A stretch of DNA of 64,000 nucleotides from JABSSA01 sp039960995 (GTDB lineage Bacteria > Pseudomonadota > Alphaproteobacteria > Rhodobacterales > Rhodobacteraceae), in NCBI GenBank assembly GCA_039960995.1, contig JBDVKF010000029.1, positions 1 to 64,000 on the forward strand, read 5' to 3'. Below are positions 54,476 to 63,884 of the stretch, piece by piece. The notes beneath the pieces are model-generated. The model was not told where the DNA came from and searched no databases. It was given only the letters and a program-made list of their open reading frames with translations. The number at the start of each line of letters is the position of its first letter. Within the stretch, counting starts at the first letter, position 1. The translations under genes and the position numbers were made by a program.

Positions 54476-55207
54476 ATGAAAACCATTTTACTTGGCACAG
54501 TCGCGCTTGCTTTAGGTGCTAGTGTTGCAATGGCGGACGGTCACGCGACTGTCCGTATGGGAACCGAGGGCGCATACCCTCCCTATAACTTCATCAACGA
54601 TGCCGGTGAAGTTGACGGGTTTGAACGCGAATTGGGCGACGCGATGTGCGCGCGCGCTGAATTGACCTGTGAGTGGGTAAAAAACGACTGGGACAGCATC
54701 ATCCCAAACCTCGTTTCGTCAAACTATGATACAATCATGGCCGGCATGAGCATCACAGACGAGCGCGACGAGGTCATTGATTTCACACAAGACTACTTCC
54801 CACCAACCGCTTCGGCTTATGTCGCAGCTGCTGACGGCGCCGATTGGGAAGGTGGCGTTGTGGCCGCTCAAACCGCTACGATCCAAGCGGGACACATCGC
54901 AGCGAGTGGCGCAACATTGGTTGAATTTGCCACCCCTGAAGAAACCGTCGCAGCCGTACGCAACGGCGAAGCAGATGCCGTATTCGCAGATGCGGATTAC
55001 CTTGCACCGCTGGTCGATGCATCAGGTGGCGAACTGGTCTTTGTTGGTGCCAAGGTTCCACTTGGCGGTGGCGTTGGCATGGGCTTGCGTGAATCTGACG
55101 CCGAATTGAAAGGCAAATTCGACGCGGCCATCACTGCGATGAAGGAAGACGGTTCGTTGAATGCTCTGCTGATCAAATGGTTCGGCGAAGAAACGGCGCT
55201 GTATTGA
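54476..55207 (+). CDS. Polar amino acid ABC binding protein (basic amino acid type)
   Basis: 243 aa; signal peptide residues 1-21 (AMA-DG). VRMGTEGAYPPYNFINDAGE, then GFERELGDAMCARAELTCEW and the DWDSIIPNLVSSNYDTIMAG loop are typical of the ArgT/HisJ/AotJ group, where the acidic Asp/Glu and Arg residues bind the alpha-amino acid. Two Cys (AMCARAELTC) probably form the family disulfide. Ligand could be arginine, ornithine, lysine or a polyamine-like compound. Confidence 0.93.
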   Translation: MKTILLGTVALALGASVAMADGHATVRMGTEGAYPPYNFINDAGEVDGFERELGDAMCARAELTCEWVKNDWDSIIPNLVSSNYDTIMAGMSITDERDEVIDFTQDYFPPTASAYVAAADGADWEGGVVAAQTATIQAGHIAASGATLVEFATPEETVAAVRNGEADAVFADADYLAPLVDASGGELVFVGAKVPLGGGVGMGLRESDAELKGKFDAAITAMKEDGSLNALLIKWFGEETALY

Positions 55208-55254
55208 TCCAAGGTTTTGGGCGGGGACTGACCCCGCCCAATCGCTGACCCAAG

Positions 55255-56139
55255 ATGTTTTCCCACTGCACCGACCCTGACACGCTGACCCGTGTGTGGT
55301 GGCTGACTTGCTACCTCACGACAGGCGTGCATTTTTCCTTTTATTACAGCTTTCTCAAGGTAATCGGCATTCTGGCTGTCATCGCACCTGTTGCGCTGGC
55401 CTTTGGATTTGGCGGGGCAATGGCAGCGCGGTCAACGATCCTACCGATTTCGTGGTTGGGCAAAAGCTATATCGCCATCGTGCGCGGCGTGCCTGACATT
55501 GCGTTCTTTCTGTTCTTTGTCATCGCACTTGATCAGGGGTTTGAATGGATCCGCCACCAAGCGCTCTGCCCCGAATGGACCGACCCGATCCGGCAAGGCA
55601 ACGATTTTCTAGTCTGCCCACAGGCTAAGCTCCCTCTTGGCACTGCCCCGCAATCCGTGCATCAGGCTTATGCGTTTTTGCTGGCTATCATTACCTTCGC
55701 ACTGGTTTTCGGCGCTTTCGCCGCCAACGTGATTTTTGGTGCGATGCGTGCGGTGCCCAAGGCGCAAATTGAAACCGCCGAAGCCTATGGCATGTCGCGT
55801 CGCCAGACCTTCTGGCGGGTGCTGGTTCCACAAATGTGGGTCTTTGCGCTGCCTGGGTTGTCGAATTTGTGGCAAGTGCTGCTGAAGTCGACGCCGCTGC
55901 TGTTCTTGCTGGGGATCGAAGATGTCGTGTATTGGGCGCGCGAATTGGGGAGCACCAAGACACCGCAATTCACGGCCTATCCACACGGTGATTTGCGCAT
56001 GTGGTATTTCTTTGCGCTGCTGGTGTTTTATTTGATGATGACATGGGCGTCGGAAAAAGCGCTGAAACGTTTGATGGCGCGCCTGACACATGGCCAGGCC
56101 ACAGCAGGCGGCGAAGCACAACGCAAGGCGGCCGCGTAA
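55255..56139 (+). CDS. Polar amino acid ABC permease 1 (HisQ type)
   Basis: 294 aa, longer than usual because of a large soluble loop (ECPEWTDPIRQ-type region after GFEWIRHQALCPEWTDPIRQ) between helices. Coupling motif EAYGMSRRQTFWRVLVPQMW. The stop overlaps the next start as TAATG (56137-56141), so the two permease subunits are co-translated. Confidence 0.9.
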   Translation: MFSHCTDPDTLTRVWWLTCYLTTGVHFSFYYSFLKVIGILAVIAPVALAFGFGGAMAARSTILPISWLGKSYIAIVRGVPDIAFFLFFVIALDQGFEWIRHQALCPEWTDPIRQGNDFLVCPQAKLPLGTAPQSVHQAYAFLLAIITFALVFGAFAANVIFGAMRAVPKAQIETAEAYGMSRRQTFWRVLVPQMWVFALPGLSNLWQVLLKSTPLLFLLGIEDVVYWARELGSTKTPQFTAYPHGDLRMWYFFALLVFYLMMTWASEKALKRLMARLTHGQATAGGEAQRKAAA

Positions 56140-56939
56140 TGAGCTGTTTGCAAACCATACAAGATTACGGATTACGGTCCCTTGGCTTTGGGGAACGCCT
56201 TTTGCCGCGCAGTAATTTCACGTTGTGTGAACATTTCACCCTGATCGGGTCTGGCATGTTGTGGAACATATACTTTGGTGTGCTGGCATTGTTGGCGGGC
56301 TTTTTTCTGGCGACAGTCGTGGCGGTGGGCAAAGCATCCTCTAACCCGTTTCTCCAAAAACCGTCAGAGTATTTTATCTTTTTGTTTCGGGGCTCGCCAT
56401 TGTTCATCCAGTTCTTCTTTGCCTATTTTGTGTTCCTCAACTTGAAAGGCGTACATCCGATTTTCGACCCGTTTACGGCCGCGTGGCTTGGGGCGTTGAT
56501 TGTGCTGTTTTTGAACACCGGCGCATATACGGCTGAAATCTTTTATGGGGCACTGCAATCTATTCCCAAGGGCGATACCGAAGCCGCCGACGCTTATGGT
56601 CTGACGGGCTGGACACGTTTTCGGCGCATCGTGTGGCCGACAATGTTACGGCTGGCGTGGCCCGCATACACAAACGAAGCGATCTTTTTGTTCCATGCAA
56701 CTACTCTGGTCTATTTTTCGGGATTTCCGGCGTGGCAGCAACGTGGCGACGCGCTGTATTATGCCAGCTATTTCGCGGATAAGACGTTTAACCCGTTTAT
56801 TCCCTATCCGATCCTTGCGATGTATTTCATCCTTCTGACGCTGGTCATTATCGGATTTTTCGGAATCGTGAATCGCCGCCTGAACAAGCATTTGCCTCAG
56901 GCGCCGCGGCTGCGTATTCGCCCAAATCTGATCCGATAG
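56139..56939 (+). CDS. Polar amino acid ABC permease 2 (HisM type)
   Basis: 266 aa from the ATG at 56139. About six helices, with the coupling motif TEAADAYGLTGWTRFRRIVW and RGSPLFIQFFFAYFVFL at the start of the transport domain. A longer open frame upstream is only overlap with the HisQ-like gene. Followed after 2 bp by a glutamine-synthetase-like gene, which links uptake to gamma-glutamylation. Confidence 0.9.
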   Translation: MSCLQTIQDYGLRSLGFGERLLPRSNFTLCEHFTLIGSGMLWNIYFGVLALLAGFFLATVVAVGKASSNPFLQKPSEYFIFLFRGSPLFIQFFFAYFVFLNLKGVHPIFDPFTAAWLGALIVLFLNTGAYTAEIFYGALQSIPKGDTEAADAYGLTGWTRFRRIVWPTMLRLAWPAYTNEAIFLFHATTLVYFSGFPAWQQRGDALYYASYFADKTFNPFIPYPILAMYFILLTLVIIGFFGIVNRRLNKHLPQAPRLRIRPNLIR

Positions 56940-56941
56940 TC

Positions 56942-58276
56942 ATGACAGATTTCTTCCAAGACAACCCAGACATCCGCGCCTTGCGACTTGCTGCATGCGA
57001 TTTGAATGGTGTGCCACGGGGCAAACGAATGCCAGCGTCTGCGGCAGAAAAATCTCTGCAGGATGGCACGCGGTTTCCTTTGTCAGTTCTCAATCTGGAT
57101 ATTTGGGGCAACGACATTCACGACAGTCCGCTGGTCTTGGCCAGCGGCGATCAAGACGGCACAGTGCGTGCCACAGACCGTGGATTTGTTCCGGCCCCTT
57201 GGTTGCCCACACCCACAGCCCTGTTGCCAATCTGGATGTTTCACGAAGACGGAACACCATTTGCGGGCGATCCGCGTCAGGCATTGGCAGCTTGCGAACG
57301 GCGATTTACGGATATCGGATTGCAGCCGGTTGTCGCACTTGAGCTGGAATTTTACTTGGTTGACGACAGCGGCGATGATCTGCAAGCCCCTGTTTCACCG
57401 CGATCTGGCAATCGATGTCAGGGTGGTGAAATTCTGTCGTTGCAAGCCCTTGATCGGTTTGATGCGTTTTTCACCGAATTATATGATGCGTGCGAAGCGA
57501 TGAATATCCCCGCAGATACCGCCATTTCGGAATCCGGGTTGGGGCAATATGAGTTCAACCTGCTCCATCAACCATCAGCCCTAAAGGCCGCAGATGATGC
57601 GTGGCTGTTCAAACTGCTGGTCAAAGGATTGGCCCGCAAACACGGTTTCGCGGCGACCTTTATGGCAAAGCCTTATCCTGATCAGTCCGGCAGCGGGATG
57701 CACATGCATTTTTCGGTTTTGGATTCTAAAGGACGCAACATTTTTAATGACGGCGGCCCAAATGGAACTCGCGAGATGCGTCACGCTATTGCGGGCTGTC
57801 TTAATGCATTGCCCGCTTGCGCGCTTGTGTTTGCCCCACATGCCAACAGTTATGACCGGTTTGTACCGGGTGCCCATGCCCCCACATCCATCTGCTGGGC
57901 TTACGAAAACAGGACGGCGGCCATTCGTGTTCCGTCAGGGGCACCGCAAGCACGGCGCATCGAACATCGCTTTGCTGGGGGGGATGCCAACCCCTATTTA
58001 TTGATCGCAGCCGTTTTGGGGGCCGCCTTCACTGGATTGCAGGACGGTGTTGACCCCGGCCCAGCAATCACCGGCAACGCCTATGATCAGGATTTGCCGC
58101 AAACGCCTGAAACTTGGGCCATGGCGATTGATCAATTCGACACTGACCCGCTTGCTTTGCGCATCTTTGGCCAAACGCTGATCGACAACATGGTGATGAC
58201 CAAACGCCAAGAAATCCACCTGATGGCTGACCTGTCGCGGACAGAGCAATTGCGTGTCTATCTCGACAGTGTCTAG
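56942..58276 (+). CDS. Glutamine-synthetase-like ligase 1 (PuuA-like)
   Basis: 444 aa. GS fold is complete: RLAACDLNGVPRGKRMPASA (N-terminal beta-grasp), LELEFYLVDD (metal Glu residues), FMAKPYPDQSGSGMHMHFSV (Glu/His metal and nucleotide site), and SICWAYENRTAAIRVPSG (Arg-rich glutamate site). It lacks the adenylylation Tyr loop of GlnA. Family members gamma-glutamylate polyamines or other amines with ATP. About 452-aa paralogue lies two genes downstream. Confidence 0.9.
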   Translation: MTDFFQDNPDIRALRLAACDLNGVPRGKRMPASAAEKSLQDGTRFPLSVLNLDIWGNDIHDSPLVLASGDQDGTVRATDRGFVPAPWLPTPTALLPIWMFHEDGTPFAGDPRQALAACERRFTDIGLQPVVALELEFYLVDDSGDDLQAPVSPRSGNRCQGGEILSLQALDRFDAFFTELYDACEAMNIPADTAISESGLGQYEFNLLHQPSALKAADDAWLFKLLVKGLARKHGFAATFMAKPYPDQSGSGMHMHFSVLDSKGRNIFNDGGPNGTREMRHAIAGCLNALPACALVFAPHANSYDRFVPGAHAPTSICWAYENRTAAIRVPSGAPQARRIEHRFAGGDANPYLLIAAVLGAAFTGLQDGVDPGPAITGNAYDQDLPQTPETWAMAIDQFDTDPLALRIFGQTLIDNMVMTKRQEIHLMADLSRTEQLRVYLDSV

Positions 58277-58316
58277 TTGCACCGTTAGGTAAGTTGCGCA
58301 ACGTATTAGGTGATCC

Positions 58317-59000
58317 ATGAAAGTCGGAATTCTTCAAACCGGTCACGCGCCCGAACAAGTCATTGGCAGTTTGGGTGATTATGATCAGATGTTCGCGCGT
58401 CTATTGGAACCACATGGCATTGAATGTCAGAACTTCGCAGTTGTTGACGGTGTTTTTCCGGACGGCGCCGAAGCCGCCGACGGGTGGTTAGTCACCGGGT
58501 CGCGGCATGGCGCATACGAAGATCATGATTGGATTCCCCCCCTAGAAGGTTTGATCCGCTCTATCCAAACCAGTGGACGCCCGATGGTTGGTATTTGCTT
58601 TGGCCACCAGATCATTGCGCAGGCCTTGGGTGGGCGTGTGGTCAAATTTGATGGAGGCTGGGCAATTGGGCGACAAAGTTATTCCTATAACGGTCGTGAA
58701 ATCACAGTGAACGCATGGCATCAGGATCAGGTTGTCGACGTTCCCCCCGGCGCCAAAGTGTCTGCGTCCTCAGAATTTTGCGCAAACGCGGGTTTGGTCT
58801 ATGGCGATCAAATCTGGACCATTCAACCACATCCCGAATTTGGATCCGAAATGGTCGAGGCGCTGACAACCCACCGCGCGCCCGGTATTGTCGCACCGGA
58901 CCGGATCGCCAAAGCGTTGGAAGATTTGGACAAACCGACGGACCGGATGAAAATCATGGCCGAAATTGCAGACTTTCTAAAGCAAGGTGTTTTGCCATGA
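58317..59000 (+). CDS. Class I glutamine amidotransferase (GMP-synthase-like)
   Basis: 227 aa. Catalytic triad visible: Cys94 in VGICFGHQIIAQAL, and His172-Pro-Glu174 in IQPHPEF. It is of the GuaA-like GATase type, not the PuuD (peptidase C26) type that usually hydrolyses gamma-glutamyl-GABA. Its place between two GS-like genes and ATGA overlap with the second suggests it hydrolyses or exchanges a gamma-glutamyl product, but this is inference. Confidence 0.9.
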   Translation: MKVGILQTGHAPEQVIGSLGDYDQMFARLLEPHGIECQNFAVVDGVFPDGAEAADGWLVTGSRHGAYEDHDWIPPLEGLIRSIQTSGRPMVGICFGHQIIAQALGGRVVKFDGGWAIGRQSYSYNGREITVNAWHQDQVVDVPPGAKVSASSEFCANAGLVYGDQIWTIQPHPEFGSEMVEALTTHRAPGIVAPDRIAKALEDLDKPTDRMKIMAEIADFLKQGVLP

Positions 59001-60355
59001 GCGATTGGATCGCAGCCCTGCCCGACGCGGCGCGTGCCTATCTGGATGGGCGACGTCTGGACGAAGTCGAATGCATCATCTCTGACATACCTGGCATTGC
59101 ACGGGGCAAGGCGGTGCCCGCCAGCAAGTTTGCGCGTCAGGATTTCTTTTATCTGCCTGACAGCATCTATTACCAAACGATCACGGGCGATTGGGCAGAA
59201 GCTGCTGGCGATGAGGGGTTTATCGAAAAAGACATGACCTTGCGTCCCGATATGTCCACAGCAAGTGCTGCCCCCTGGACCGGTGATTGGACGTTGCAAG
59301 TGATCCATGACGCCTATGATCGCAAAGGCGACCCAGTCGAATATGCGCCGCGCAATGTGCTGAAACGTGTGGTCGATCTGTATCACAAGAAGGGGTTGAA
59401 CCCGATTGTCGCACCCGAGATGGAATTTTTCCTGATCGCACGTAATCTGGACCCGGCCCGTGACATCGAACCGATGACAGGCCGTTCCGGTCGACCGGCG
59501 GCGGCGCGACAGGCCTATTCAATGACGGCTGTAGATGAATTTGGACCCGTCATTGACGACATCTATGACTTTGCCGAAGCCCAAGGATTTGAAATCGACG
59601 GGATCACACAAGAAGGCGGCGCAGGTCAGCTCGAAATCAATTTGCGTCACGGTGACCCGGTCAAACTGGCCGATGAGGTTTTCTATTTCAAACGGATCAT
59701 TCGAGAGGCCGCCTTGCGCCACGATTGTTTCGCGACTTTCATGGCCAAGCCAATCGCCAACGAACCCGGTTCGGCCATGCACATCCATCATTCGATTCTC
59801 GATCTTGAAACCGGAAAGAACGTTTTTGTCGGCCCTCAGGGGGGTGAAACGGACGCGTTTTTCCACTTTATCGCCGGGCTTCAAAACCATTTGCCGTCCG
59901 CCTTGGCCGTGATGGCCCCTTATGTGAACAGCTATCGGCGCTATGTCAAAGACCACGCGGCCCCGATCAATCTGGAATGGGCCCGCGACAATCGCACAAC
60001 AGGCATTCGCATTCCGCTGTCCAGTCTTGAAGCGCGCCGTATCGAAAACCGGATCGCCGGTATGGATTGCAACCCCTATCTTGGGATCGCCGCGTCGCTG
60101 GCGTGTGGGTATCTTGGATTGGTCGAAGAAAGCCGCCCCATGGCGCAATATCGCGGCGATGCTTATGACGGCGATGGTGATCTTCCACGTGTTATGGGCG
60201 ATGCCTTGAACCGGTTCGATCAGGCAACAGCTTTGCATGACGTTCTTGGACCGGAATTTGCACGGGTGTATTCGGCCGTGAAACGGGCGGAATACGAGGA
60301 GTTTTTATCTGTGATCAGCCCGTGGGAACGCGAACATCTGTTGTTGAATGTCTAG
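58997..60355 (+). CDS. Glutamine-synthetase-like ligase 2 (PuuA-like)
   Basis: 452 aa from the ATG at 58997 (ATGA overlap with the amidotransferase). IISDIPGIARGKAVPASKFA, then VAPEMEFFLIAR, FMAKPIANEPGSAMHIHHSI and NLEWARDNRTTGIRIPLSS follow the same order as in ligase 1. This one looks closer to gamma-glutamylputrescine synthetase by eye (GAGQLEINLRHGDPVKLADE segment). Two such ligases in one operon suggest two amine substrates or two steps. Confidence 0.93.
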   Translation: MSDWIAALPDAARAYLDGRRLDEVECIISDIPGIARGKAVPASKFARQDFFYLPDSIYYQTITGDWAEAAGDEGFIEKDMTLRPDMSTASAAPWTGDWTLQVIHDAYDRKGDPVEYAPRNVLKRVVDLYHKKGLNPIVAPEMEFFLIARNLDPARDIEPMTGRSGRPAAARQAYSMTAVDEFGPVIDDIYDFAEAQGFEIDGITQEGGAGQLEINLRHGDPVKLADEVFYFKRIIREAALRHDCFATFMAKPIANEPGSAMHIHHSILDLETGKNVFVGPQGGETDAFFHFIAGLQNHLPSALAVMAPYVNSYRRYVKDHAAPINLEWARDNRTTGIRIPLSSLEARRIENRIAGMDCNPYLGIAASLACGYLGLVEESRPMAQYRGDAYDGDGDLPRVMGDALNRFDQATALHDVLGPEFARVYSAVKRAEYEEFLSVISPWEREHLLLNV

Positions 60356-60370
60356 AACGGTTCGTCTTTC

Positions 60371-61672
60371 GTGAATTTGCTTTTTGCCAATGATCGCCGC
60401 GAGGCTTATCCCCCCAGTTGGTATGCTGACACAGTCGAGCATTTGCCAAAGTTCGATATGCTGAAAGGCGCAGCACGTGCGGATGTTTGCATTGTTGGCG
60501 CCGGGTACACAGGGCTAAGTGCGGCATTGTCGTTGGCACTAGCTGGGCGCAAGGTGATTGTTCTGGAGGCTCAACGCGTCGGGTTTGGCGCATCCGGTCG
60601 CAATGGTGGTCAGTTGGGCAGCGGTCAGCGGGTTGAGCAACCCAAGTTGGAACAGATGCTTGGGCGCGACACAGCGCGCCATCTTTGGACTTTGGGTGAA
60701 GAGGCAAAAACCCATGTAAAAGGCTTGATTGCAGACAACAACATTGCCTGCCATCTAAAACCCGGCGTCGCATGGGCCGCTGAAAGTGCCGCCGCGACAG
60801 ACGAATTGCATCGCTACGTCGCTCATATGGCGCAGCATTATAGCTATGACATCGAAACATTCGACAGCGCGGGTTTTGACGAAATTTGCCCCTCACCCGC
60901 ATATCATGGCGGTGTATTGGATATGGGCGCCGCGCATTTGCACCCTCTGGCCTTTGCTTTGGGTCTTGCGCGAGCTGCCCGCAATGCCGGTTCAACGATT
61001 TGCGAGGGCAGCGCCGTTCATGATATTCAAAACGGGTCCAAAATAACCGTACGCACTGGTGCCGGTCATGTCGAAGCGGATCATCTGATATTGGCCTGTA
61101 ACGGGTATTTGGGCGGGTTAAACCGGCAGGTTGCTGCACGGGTCATGCCGATCAACAATTTTATCGCTGCAACTGAACCGTTGGGCGACGATGCGGTCCG
61201 TGTCCTAAACCGCGACATTGCCGTTTCGGATGACCGGTTTGTGGTCAATTACTTCCGGCTAAGCCATGACAAACGACTGCTGTTTGGTGGTGGCGAAAGC
61301 TATGGATACAAGTTCCCCAAAGACATCTCGGCCGTGGTGCGCAAACCAATGACCGAAATATTCCCACATCTCAAAGACATCCGCATCGATTCCGCTTGGG
61401 GCGGAACATTGGCCATAACAATGAAACGGCTACCTTATTTGGCGCGGATCGCCCCAAATGTTCTGTCTGCATCCGGATACTCAGGACACGGGGTTGGCAC
61501 AGCCACCCATGCCGGTCACCTGATGGCACGCGCCATTGAAGGCCAGACAGATGGGTTTGATGCGATGGCCGCAATTCCGTCAACGCCATTTCCGGGCGGG
61601 CCTGCTTTGCGCAATCCCCTGCTTGCGCTTGCCATGACGTGGTACGCTTTGCGCGACCGATTGGGCGTTTAA
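60371..61672 (+). CDS. FAD-dependent amine oxidase (PuuB-like)
   Basis: 433 aa, GTG start at 60371. FAD-binding VGAGYTG at 42-48 with the second-strand VIVLEAQ motif, then GFGASGRNGGQLGSGQRVEQ, the signature around the flavin in gamma-glutamylputrescine oxidases. The late HAGHLMARAIEGQTDGFDAM closes the DAO domain. It should oxidise the gamma-glutamylated amine to an aldehyde, hydrogen peroxide and ammonia. Confidence 0.93.
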   Translation: MNLLFANDRREAYPPSWYADTVEHLPKFDMLKGAARADVCIVGAGYTGLSAALSLALAGRKVIVLEAQRVGFGASGRNGGQLGSGQRVEQPKLEQMLGRDTARHLWTLGEEAKTHVKGLIADNNIACHLKPGVAWAAESAAATDELHRYVAHMAQHYSYDIETFDSAGFDEICPSPAYHGGVLDMGAAHLHPLAFALGLARAARNAGSTICEGSAVHDIQNGSKITVRTGAGHVEADHLILACNGYLGGLNRQVAARVMPINNFIAATEPLGDDAVRVLNRDIAVSDDRFVVNYFRLSHDKRLLFGGGESYGYKFPKDISAVVRKPMTEIFPHLKDIRIDSAWGGTLAITMKRLPYLARIAPNVLSASGYSGHGVGTATHAGHLMARAIEGQTDGFDAMAAIPSTPFPGGPALRNPLLALAMTWYALRDRLGV

Positions 61673-61802
61673 AATTCTGATTTCCAATTTGTGGACTTGT
61701 TCCGGTTTGCGGCAAGACGTCACGCAAGTCACGCCATAAAGAATTTGGCATTTCCGAATGGTTGTTTTATTATTTTGAAAGCCGATCATAAGGACATCCA
61801 AA

Positions 61803-62981
61803 ATGACACTACCAGATATGCATATGTCCGAACCCATCCCTGAAGCTGCGCGGGCCGAAATCGACCGTATGCTGCAAAGCGGGGATTTGTTCCGCTACAC
61901 CGCTCCGGAAAACGCGCCTGTCACGCTTCTGGAAACAGAATTCGCATCCCTGATGGGTTCCAAATACGCGTTGGCTGTTTCATCCTGTTCAGCTGCCCTG
62001 TTCTTGTCCTTGAAGGCTCTTGATCTACCGCGCGATTCTCGGGTCTTGATCCCCGGCTTTACGTTTGCCGCAGTGCCTTCGGCCGTTATCCACGCGGATT
62101 GCATCCCGGTATTGTGCGAGGTCGGTGACAATTACCGCATCGACATTCAGGATTTCGCCCAGAACCTACCTGATGTTCAGGCGGTTATCGTCAGCCATAT
62201 GCGCGGACATACGTCCGACATGGATGCCATTTTGGATTTGTGCCGCGATGCCAATGTACCTGTGATTGAAGACGCCGCACATTCACTGGGTACACTTTGG
62301 CATGGTCGCAAGATCGGCACACTTGGCCGCGTCGGGTGTTTCTCTTTTCAGTCCTACAAGATGATCAATGCAGGCGAAGGCGGCATTCTGATCACCGACG
62401 ACGCAGATTTGGTTGCCCGTGCCGTAATTATGTCCGGTGCCTATGAACATAACTGGAAAAAGCACGATCTGCTGCAAGCACCTTTCACCAAATGGCAAAA
62501 CAAACTGCCGCTATACAATCTGCGTATGTCGAACCTATCTGCCGCGGTCATTCGACCACAGCTGCCACATCTGGCGCGACGCGTGGCGGATGGCTTGTCC
62601 AATCACGATTATGTCGCAACCCGTTTGAACGACAGTCTGTGGATTGACGTCCCTGCGCCACTCGCTGCGGAAACCCGCGCGCCAGATTCGATCCAATTCA
62701 ACTTAACCGGATTGACCGATCACGAAGTACAGGCGTTTGCCAAGATTGCCACCGACAATGGCGTCAAAGTACAAGTGTTCGGGCAATCAACCGACAATGC
62801 CCGCGCGTTCTGGAATTGGAAATTTTTACCCGTCCAGCAAAAATTACCCCAGACCAAGGACATGTTGATGCGCGCATGCGACGTCCGTTTGCCGGTTCAT
62901 TGGCAAAAAGACACCTTAAATGGGGTGGTCGAAACCTTGTTGAACGCCCTCAATACAGTCGCGCGTGCGCGTGCCGCGTGA
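61803..62981 (+). CDS. DegT/DnrJ/EryC1/StrS family aminotransferase
   Basis: 392 aa PLP enzyme. Schiff-base Lys186 in FSFQSYKMINAGEGG, Asp157 in VIEDAAHSLG for the pyridine nitrogen, and the substrate SVSSCSAALFLSL loop near 59-71. These enzymes usually act on sugars; here it ends an amine-handling operon, so its substrate is likely not a nucleotide sugar. A 130-bp gap (with no terminator) separates it from the oxidase. Confidence 0.88.
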   Translation: MTLPDMHMSEPIPEAARAEIDRMLQSGDLFRYTAPENAPVTLLETEFASLMGSKYALAVSSCSAALFLSLKALDLPRDSRVLIPGFTFAAVPSAVIHADCIPVLCEVGDNYRIDIQDFAQNLPDVQAVIVSHMRGHTSDMDAILDLCRDANVPVIEDAAHSLGTLWHGRKIGTLGRVGCFSFQSYKMINAGEGGILITDDADLVARAVIMSGAYEHNWKKHDLLQAPFTKWQNKLPLYNLRMSNLSAAVIRPQLPHLARRVADGLSNHDYVATRLNDSLWIDVPAPLAAETRAPDSIQFNLTGLTDHEVQAFAKIATDNGVKVQVFGQSTDNARAFWNWKFLPVQQKLPQTKDMLMRACDVRLPVHWQKDTLNGVVETLLNALNTVARARAA

Positions 62982-63041
62982 CCGCAAAGGGACGGTGGGC
63001 GGGGCGTCTTTCCGCGCAGCGGAAACAGCGTCCGTCCAACG

Positions 63042-63632
63042 TCATTTCAATTTTGACAACTTATCCTGCAAGTCCGCCAACTGTGCTTTGATCGCATCAA
63101 GGTCTTCGCCACTGCTGGCACTTGGCTCAGACTGTTCTGCAGGCTCGTCGTTGCTCCCTGCCGTTCCCCCAGTCATCGCACCAGTCATCGCACCTGGCAT
63201 CCCACTGGCCATCGCCTTCAAAAACGCTTGCTGCTGCGCCTGAATGGCATCAAAACCTGGTATGCTGGACATCGGATTCATCGCGTTCATGTTTTCCAGC
63301 ATCTGGCTTTGACCATTGCGCAACATATCAAAGCTGGCTTCCAGAAATTGCGGAACTACACTGGATCCCGGTGTCATGTAACTGCGGACAAGATCATTCA
63401 GAACATCAACAGGCAGAACAGATTCGCCCTTGCTTTCGTGCTCAGCAATGATTTGCAAAAGATATTGACGGGTCAGGTCATCTCCTGACTTCAAGTCGAC
63501 AATCTGAACCTCTCGACCATCCCGAATAAACCCCGAGATATCTTCCAGCGTCACGTAATCGCTTGTTTCAGTATTATAGAGTCTGCGGCTCGCGTATCGC
63601 TTGATCAAAAGCGGTGCGTCTTTTTTAGCCAT
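63042..63632 (-). CDS. phaR: Polyhydroxyalkanoate synthesis repressor PhaR
   Basis: 196 aa from the ATG at 63632 with a strong Shine-Dalgarno (AAGGAGG). DNA- and PHA-binding N-terminus: PLLIKRYASRRLYNTETSDY then VTLEDISGFIRDGREVQIVD; C-terminal part is Met/Gln/Ala rich with a coiled-coil tail (DAIKAQLADLQDKLSKL). It binds PHA granules and releases phasin and synthesis genes. Divergent? No: it lies on the same strand as the phasin gene to its right and downstream of it. Confidence 0.96.
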   Translation of the reverse strand: MAKKDAPLLIKRYASRRLYNTETSDYVTLEDISGFIRDGREVQIVDLKSGDDLTRQYLLQIIAEHESKGESVLPVDVLNDLVRSYMTPGSSVVPQFLEASFDMLRNGQSQMLENMNAMNPMSSIPGFDAIQAQQQAFLKAMASGMPGAMTGAMTGGTAGSNDEPAEQSEPSASSGEDLDAIKAQLADLQDKLSKLK

Positions 63633-63652
63633 CCTGCCCTCCTTCGCATTTG

Positions 63653-63663
63653 CTGCATTGCAG
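63653..63663. promoter_or_regulatory. Putative PhaR binding site
   Basis: CTGCATTGCAG, i.e. CTGC-N3-GCAG, the dyad reported for PhaR of Rhodobacter sphaeroides. It lies about 20 bp upstream of the phaR start on the same strand, in the place expected for autorepression. Confidence 0.7.
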
Positions 63664-63799
63664 CTTAGGGAGAGTCACCCCAAAAGAAAAGGCATCGTTT
63701 GCATACGCAATCGTATGTTACTGCCCCGCCATGCTGCACGCCCACCCCGCACGCCCATAAAAATGCACGTTCCAGTGAGGATTCTTAAATTGAAAGAAC

Positions 63800-63831
63800 A
63801 AAAAAAGGCGGGTTCTTTTCAGAACCCGCCC
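63800..63831 (-). terminator. Intrinsic terminator after the phasin gene
   Basis: On the minus strand GGCGGGTTCT, loop GAAA, AGAACCCGCC, followed by TTTTTTTG: 10-bp GC-rich stem plus T-tract, about 54 bp after the phasin stop (63885). It ends the phasin transcript before phaR. Confidence 0.93.
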
Positions 63832-63884
63832 GCAGTCTCGCGCCTTTCAGGGAGGAAGTGACGCGAAAAACTGGTGCAAAACGC

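Noticed and set aside
59519..60238. 239-aa open frame antisense to ligase 2
   Set aside because: Shadow; the sense strand gives a full GS-fold protein.
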